DNA of 64,000 nucleotides from Oegoconia quadripuncta. Its lineage: Eukaryota > Arthropoda > Insecta > Lepidoptera > Autostichidae. Shown in pieces: positions 59,815 through 64,000 of the stretch. The translations under genes and the position numbers were made by a program. Within the stretch, counting starts at the first letter, position 1, and each line of letters starts with the position of its first letter. The notes below the pieces were generated by a model that did not search any database, was not told where the DNA came from, and worked only from the letters and a program-made list of their open reading frames with translations. The stretch lies in NCBI GenBank assembly GCA_949316235.1, contig OX438742.1, positions 32,494,853 through 32,558,852 on the forward strand. The letters are read 5' to 3'.

Positions 59815-60050
59815 TGGTAGGGTATTTTAAATGTCCGTCTGGCTAGCTACCACCATCTTATCTAAATCTGCCGGCAAACAGCAATGTTAATAGCATTGTT
59901 GTGTTCCAGTTGTCAGAGATAAGATAGCCAGTTCCCCAAATGTGTTGGGGTTTCCGGGTCAGTACGCTTCCACCTTCAACCTCGTCTTCACTTAACATCA
60001 GGTGTGATTGAGGTCAAGTAAGAACCCGTCGTGAATAAAAAAAAAAATAT
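59815..60050 (+). mobile_element. SINE family A, forward, head missing
   Basis: It starts at ggtagggtattttaaatgtcc and contains aatgttaatagcattgttg, gataagatagccag, gggtttccgggtcagtacgc and the aacatcaggtgtgattgagg tail with an A run. It matches 30200-30434. Confidence 0.82.
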
Positions 60051-60479
60051 TTTAAAGCAAGGTGATGGGTGGATGATGACTTAGGTTGATGAGTTGTAGA
60101 TTATTCATCTACATATTGATCGTGATAACTCGATGCAAAAGTAAATAATGTCTTGTGTGCATGTCGAGTCCCGTTATTGCATAGTCCGCAGAGGTATTTT
60201 AGTAGATTATTTTGCTTTATTGGTTTTACCTTACACAGTTCCGTGTTAGTAAGGGTATGGTAGCGTGAGAAGATACAATTTATTATCACACTAACTGGAC
60301 ACTGGCGTGGTGAACTAATCGCAAATAAGATTTTAAATGAAGACACATTATTTTAAAGTTGGTAAACGATAAATATCATAAATGTTAGTTCGGAAAAGAA
60401 TTCTACATTTTGTGGTTGGTTAGATAGTTTTGTCCATATTCAAAGTTTATAGAATTTGGAGGAGCTCAAAATATATGAT

Positions 60480-60715
60480 GCCTACACATTTATCGTCAAT
60501 AGCCTTACATGTCCCCACTGTGGGGGCACAGCCTCGTGTCAGAAGGAGAGGTTGTGGGCCCTAAACCACCACGCGGGCCCGGTTGGTAGGTTTATGTCAG
60601 CCTAGTGGCTACCTGACAGTCAATATATTTAAGCCGTCCACGCAAGCCATCAACTTGGCTTGACAACTGTTTTTCATTAAAGACAACTAGGATCGACTAT
60701 TTAACGTTACCCTAT
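60480..60715 (+). repeat. LINE/SINE-related repeat fragment
   Basis: It holds gggccctaaaccaccacgcg..ggcccggttggtaggttt and ttgacaactgtttttcattaa..gatcgactatttaacgtt, each matching other repeat patches (20740 reversed, 23475). Confidence 0.5.
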
Positions 60716-60754
60716 TTGATGTACATATTATACATACATATGCTCACGTATTAT

Positions 60755-61065
60755 ATTTCTCGCTGGGGTAAGCAGACTATTAATTTCCACTTACACAGAT
60801 CCTGACATACTATTTTTGCTTCTTCCACTCTCATCAAATGCTTTATACACACACATCGGCTAGTGGTCGACGGCACCTGTCCTTTTGTGGGTACGTCACT
60901 CACTTGATTGACGTATATCCTTCTTGGTCGACCTTTACCGACCCTTCCGTTCACGCTTTCGTTAATATTTCTTTTGCTATTCTCTTTTACTCTTCCGTTC
61001 TATATGCACAAACCACGTTAACGAACTTCTTTCCATCTTATTTACCGTCATATGGCATAGACGTA
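60755..61065 (-). pseudogene. C-terminal remnant of a non-LTR retrotransposon ORF
   Basis: The minus frame reads KGRPRRIYVNQVSDVPTKGQ, then CIKHLMRVEEAKIVCQDLCK and WKLIVCLPQ. This follows the recurrent end of a lepidopteran LINE ORF (FGHVER..., GRPR-x-x-Y-x-x-Q, x-M-x-V-x-E-A-K-x-V-C-x-D-x-x-x-W). Upstream a shifted frame gives FVHIER. Stops and shifts show it is dead. Confidence 0.55.
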
Positions 61066-61299
61066 GTAACTTTTTCTAATTTCAAGTAAATTAGAAAATG
61101 GTAGCGCAAATAATGTTAAAAATAATAACATTAAAAAATCTAAGGTCATCGTGTTTATTGACAGTTTATCAAAACATAATTGCAGCAATACGTGATGTGT
61201 TACAGGTATATTACATAAACCTTTTTAACACTGTTTCGATTAAACGCTAGAAAATTGCTCTTTGTCAGCGATTTTGTCAGTGATTTTTTCATATGTAAA

Positions 61300-61425
61300 G
61301 AAAAGGTGTTGCAAACCGATGTTCATGATTTTACGGAATTTTCTAAGCGATTTCTAACAGCTTATCTCTTAGAAATCACTTAGAAAATTTTGAAAAATCA
61401 TGGATTACACCTTTCCTTTACTTAA
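61300..61425. repeat. Imperfect long palindrome (fold-back)
   Basis: Left arm with gaaaaggtgt, catgattttacgg, aattttctaagcgatttctaa and right arm with ttagaaatcacttagaaaatt, caaaaatcatgg-like text, tacacctttcct are inverse with several mismatches and gaps, around cagcttatctc. Confidence 0.65.
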
Positions 61426-62268
61426 GAAAAATCACTTTGGCAAATTTTGTATTGCGGTAAAAGTACATGATGAACTAGTGTGCGGCAGAAATACTTAGAT
61501 ACTTCAGTAGAATTTACGATTACAATTTAGAAATGTATTAAAATAACTCATCGCCAGTGTCAATTAGCACTGAGCCTGTTTCTTTTTATTATCTCCAACA
61601 GGTAGGATTCAACAACTTCTATATCACTGCTGAGGGACGATTGATAGAATATTCACATTTATTGTAAAAACAGGTCTTTGAATTATTTGCGGAAACCAAC
61701 GACTAAATGGTGGTAGGAGCAATAACAAAAACCACGCAATTAGGCAATAGCAAGCAAAACAATAGATAAGAGGCTGGAGGCTTACGTGTAACAATATAAA
61801 ACAATAATCTCGCATAATGCTTCAAAATTATTAGGTGACTGATCAAGCCAAGGTCCGTATTAGAGTTTTATATGACATCAGTACCTTAACATTACTATAG
61901 AGCATAGCATAAACGCATTAGCATATATCATAAATAATTAACATGTAAAAGAAAATAAAAATCCATCAGAATTTAATGGGAAATCTTTATTCAAAATTAC
62001 AAGCTACAAGTACACCACAATACAGCACGTAATATTATGTACTCTATACTATACCCACTACATAATTGAAAATAGACAAAAATCAAACAATTTATTGGTC
62101 GCAGTTTAAACATCACCTATCAATAATTATTGACACAATTAATTATCCAGGCGTCTTTTCACCTTTTCTAACTTAACCTAAATCTATTAAAAAAAATCAT
62201 TAATAACTATAGTAATAAACACTGTATTCTGACATAAAATACAAACTTCCTCTGTTGTACAATGTTTA
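61426..62268 (-). other. 3' flank of the lipocalin-like gene
   Basis: The part from 62268 down to about 62080 is the presumed 3' untranslated region of the gene at 62269-63827. Below that I see only AT-rich spacer. Confidence 0.45.
62091..62096 (-). terminator. Poly(A) signal of the lipocalin-like gene
   Basis: AATAAA on the minus strand about 175 bases after the TGA at 62271-62269, in the context gaccaataaattgtttg, followed by a T/G-rich stretch on that strand. A second AATAAA is at about 61986. Confidence 0.5.
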
Positions 62269-63827
62269 TCAATTCCTTAATCCCAATAGATCTTTCAAAG
62301 ATCTGTCACAAATCCTTGGTTTCATTTGTGGTCCTCGTAACTTTGTCATTAATTCCGTTACTGGTATCAATTGATCCTCCGTTACTTCCTGCAAAATGTC
62401 AGCGTAACTTTAAATTTTTCATACGAGTAGGTAAGTAAAAGTAGACTAGCCTCAGCGGAACTAATTAATCAGAATTAACAGGAAAGATAAATTATTTAAC
62501 GTCAAAATAAAGACTAAACTCATAAATTAATTCTGTTTTTAATCACAAGGTGACTTTAAGGACTATCCTAATACAAGATTTATTTTATAATTAAACCGCC
62601 AAATAGTGATGAAATAACCAATTGTTCTCTATCCCCTGAGTACATCATGCCGTACTCCCTATAGCTGTACCAACAGTTCTGGCACATACAAAGTCTACTG
62701 ATAAGCAACTACCTATATAAAACCTCCTCTTTTTTGAAAGTCGGTTAATAAGTTACCTGCAATTACATTTTTGGAAAAAAGTTATCGCTGATTGAGTATT
62801 TTAAATTTTTACTCTATTGACAAGTTGTTTCCCACAATTACCTGTTTTTTACTGTAAATAACGACTGAAATCATCTTTCCCCAGAGCATTTGCAATAGGA
62901 ATGGTTGGGAATTTCCATAAATGTATAAAAGATGAAGCTGCATCACAGCGTCATGAATCATTGCTTTACCTGTAAAATATAACACCAATCTATGAACATC
63001 TCAAAATTTAACCCTATAACAATAGAACTCAGAATCTAGTCAGTCCCATGAGGCTCCCTGAAACAATTAGGTGTATCTTGTGAAATAAATAAATTCGAAG
63101 ACATTTATAAATTAACTCTGTAAAATTCTCAGTTTCTCAAGTTTCAGATGAGCAAGTATAAAAAAAATATTAAGGAAAATTTGAAGTATCACCCAATTTT
63201 TATAATAATGTATGAAATTCTAACATAAATATGAAATTGATAATGATGATATAGGTAAGTGATCAAGCCTTTCCAATAAACTTACTGATATCGCTTTTAA
63301 CGGTATCCAACGCAAGTACTTGTTGGAAACAGCCATTAACACCGCTAAGAGATTTCGACCAAACATCAAATGGAGGCACTGAATGGTAGCGTTGTCTTAC
63401 TATAGTCCCGTTAATTCGATTCACGAATTCGTTTTGTAGCGGAGAATCAAATGTTTTGTTTACCAACCACCGAAATCCAGCCTGTAAAACAGCATCGATA
63501 ATAGCTTAACAACGCTAAATGAAAATTATCACAAATTAAAAGTAACTCGCTGCGATAAAATATGTATTTATGTTAAAAATAAGACAAAATAATACTCACT
63601 ACGTCTGTTTCGCTGAACTCAACTTTGTGGCAAGTTACTTGTTCCTGCATTTCGGGAAACATTTTCTCGGGTATAATGGCTACCACATGCCATGAGCCTA
63701 TGATTTTTTTCATACAGAAAGTCGCATCGAAGTTTTCACAGTATGTTTTATTACTACTTTGGGCTTCTATAACTGCTACACAAGACAACAATAAGATTAG
63801 ACGGAACATTTTCAGATGCAACTGCAT
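62269..63827 (-). CDS. Secreted lipocalin-like protein, four coding exons
   Basis: Exons (minus): 63827-63600, 63481-63286, 62969-62842, 62388-62269. All introns are GT-AG and phases agree (0, 1, 0). The product is about 217 residues counting from the inner ATG at 63809 (GAAAATG context); an upstream ATG at 63827 would add six. Residues 1-17 (MFRLILLLSCVAVIEAQ) are a signal peptide. The GxW motif follows in CMKKIIGSWHVVAI (W about 40). Cysteines are near 24, 32, 60, 121 and 204; N-glycosylation sites near 20, 78 and 94. The end, SVVIYSKKQ then EVTEDQLIPVTELMTKL, fits the last strand plus helix of a lipocalin. Lipocalins usually carry small hydrophobic ligands; the ligand here is unknown. Length suits the family. 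No breaks seen. Confidence 0.78.
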
Positions 63828-63862
63828 GCTTGAATGCTGCGAGTCTAAATGGTTTATGGGTA

Positions 63863-63909
63863 ACTGAAGTTAACTTCACACAGACGGCTTCGAAGGTACG
63901 ATTATTATA
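63863..63909 (-). promoter_or_regulatory. Possible core promoter of the lipocalin-like gene
   Basis: TATAAT (63909-63904) and an arthropod-type initiator TCAGT (63867-63863) lie upstream of the ATG. Their spacing of about 44 bases is longer than the usual 30, so one of them may be accidental. The predicted leader would be about 55 bases. Confidence 0.25.
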
Positions 63910-64000
63910 ACTAACAAGAACATAGCAATAGGAATATTTAGAAGGTACAAGGAAGATATCATAAATTTGGATTACCTTTATTAACAATTCACTGCTGAGC

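Noticed and set aside
60838..61089. 83-codon plus frame
   Set aside because: It is the antisense shadow of the LINE C-terminal remnant on the minus strand.
1..64000. CRISPR array, rRNA genes, bacterial or viral gene cluster
   Set aside because: No regularly spaced direct repeats, no rRNA-like sequence and no viral replication or capsid code were seen on either strand.

Overview
The window looks like AT-rich nuclear DNA of a moth or butterfly (Lepidoptera). Support comes from recurrent tRNA-derived SINEs with a conserved tail, RTE-like LINE 3' ends closing in ATG/GAT repeats, the abundant repeat that starts ACTAATATTATAAATGCGAAAG, piggyBac and Tc1/mariner-type DNA elements, and genes cut by GT-AG introns. 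No bacterial-style operon, CRISPR array, rRNA or convincing free-standing tRNA gene was seen. Most of the window is intergenic or intronic.

Best gene: at the right end, on the minus strand, four coding exons with consistent GT-AG sites and phases (63827 down to 62269) encode a secreted protein of about 217 residues with a lipocalin-type GxW start and lipocalin-like C-terminus. A poly(A) signal follows at 62096-62091. A second good exon lies at 34785-34605 (minus); its protein is not recognised. Weaker candidate exons occur at 1.4-2.5 kb (minus), 17.08 kb (plus, signal peptide), 21.2-21.4 kb (minus), 23.8-24.5 kb (minus), 38.75-39.09 kb (plus), 44.8-45.4 kb (plus), 47.8 kb (plus) and 53-58 kb (minus, possibly one gene ending at 52962). 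They are offered as splice-supported guesses, not as proven genes.

Mobile DNA by region: 3.13-4.97 kb, a piggyBac relic bounded by TTAA, with most of its catalytic domain lost and a 25-bp fold-back inserted in the reading frame; 9.8-12.3 kb, LINE tails and repeat fragments; 18.08-18.96 kb, a Tc1/mariner (IS630-type) element with TIRs of about 268 bp and a remnant of the transposase C-terminus; 20.4-23.6 kb, LINE fragments; 27-28.4 kb and 42.2-42.9 kb, MITE-like elements and hairpins; 30.1 kb, a near-complete SINE; 33.77-34.21 kb, a nearly perfect 218-bp tandem duplication; 35.7-36.1 kb, two head-to-tail copies of the abundant repeat; 45.6-46.4 kb, a SINE/repeat chimera; 52.6 kb and 58.9-61.1 kb, further SINEs and a LINE C-terminal remnant.

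A recurring theme is short, near-perfect hairpins (4.16, 28.3, 39.15, 39.22, 42.3, 47.0 kb), some inside older sequence, which suggests local fold-back or template-switch events. I did not find a clearly new multi-gene biological system. The most useful leads are the lipocalin-like gene, the 34.6-kb exon, the candidate minus-strand split gene at 53-58 kb and the fold-back mutation in the piggyBac gene.
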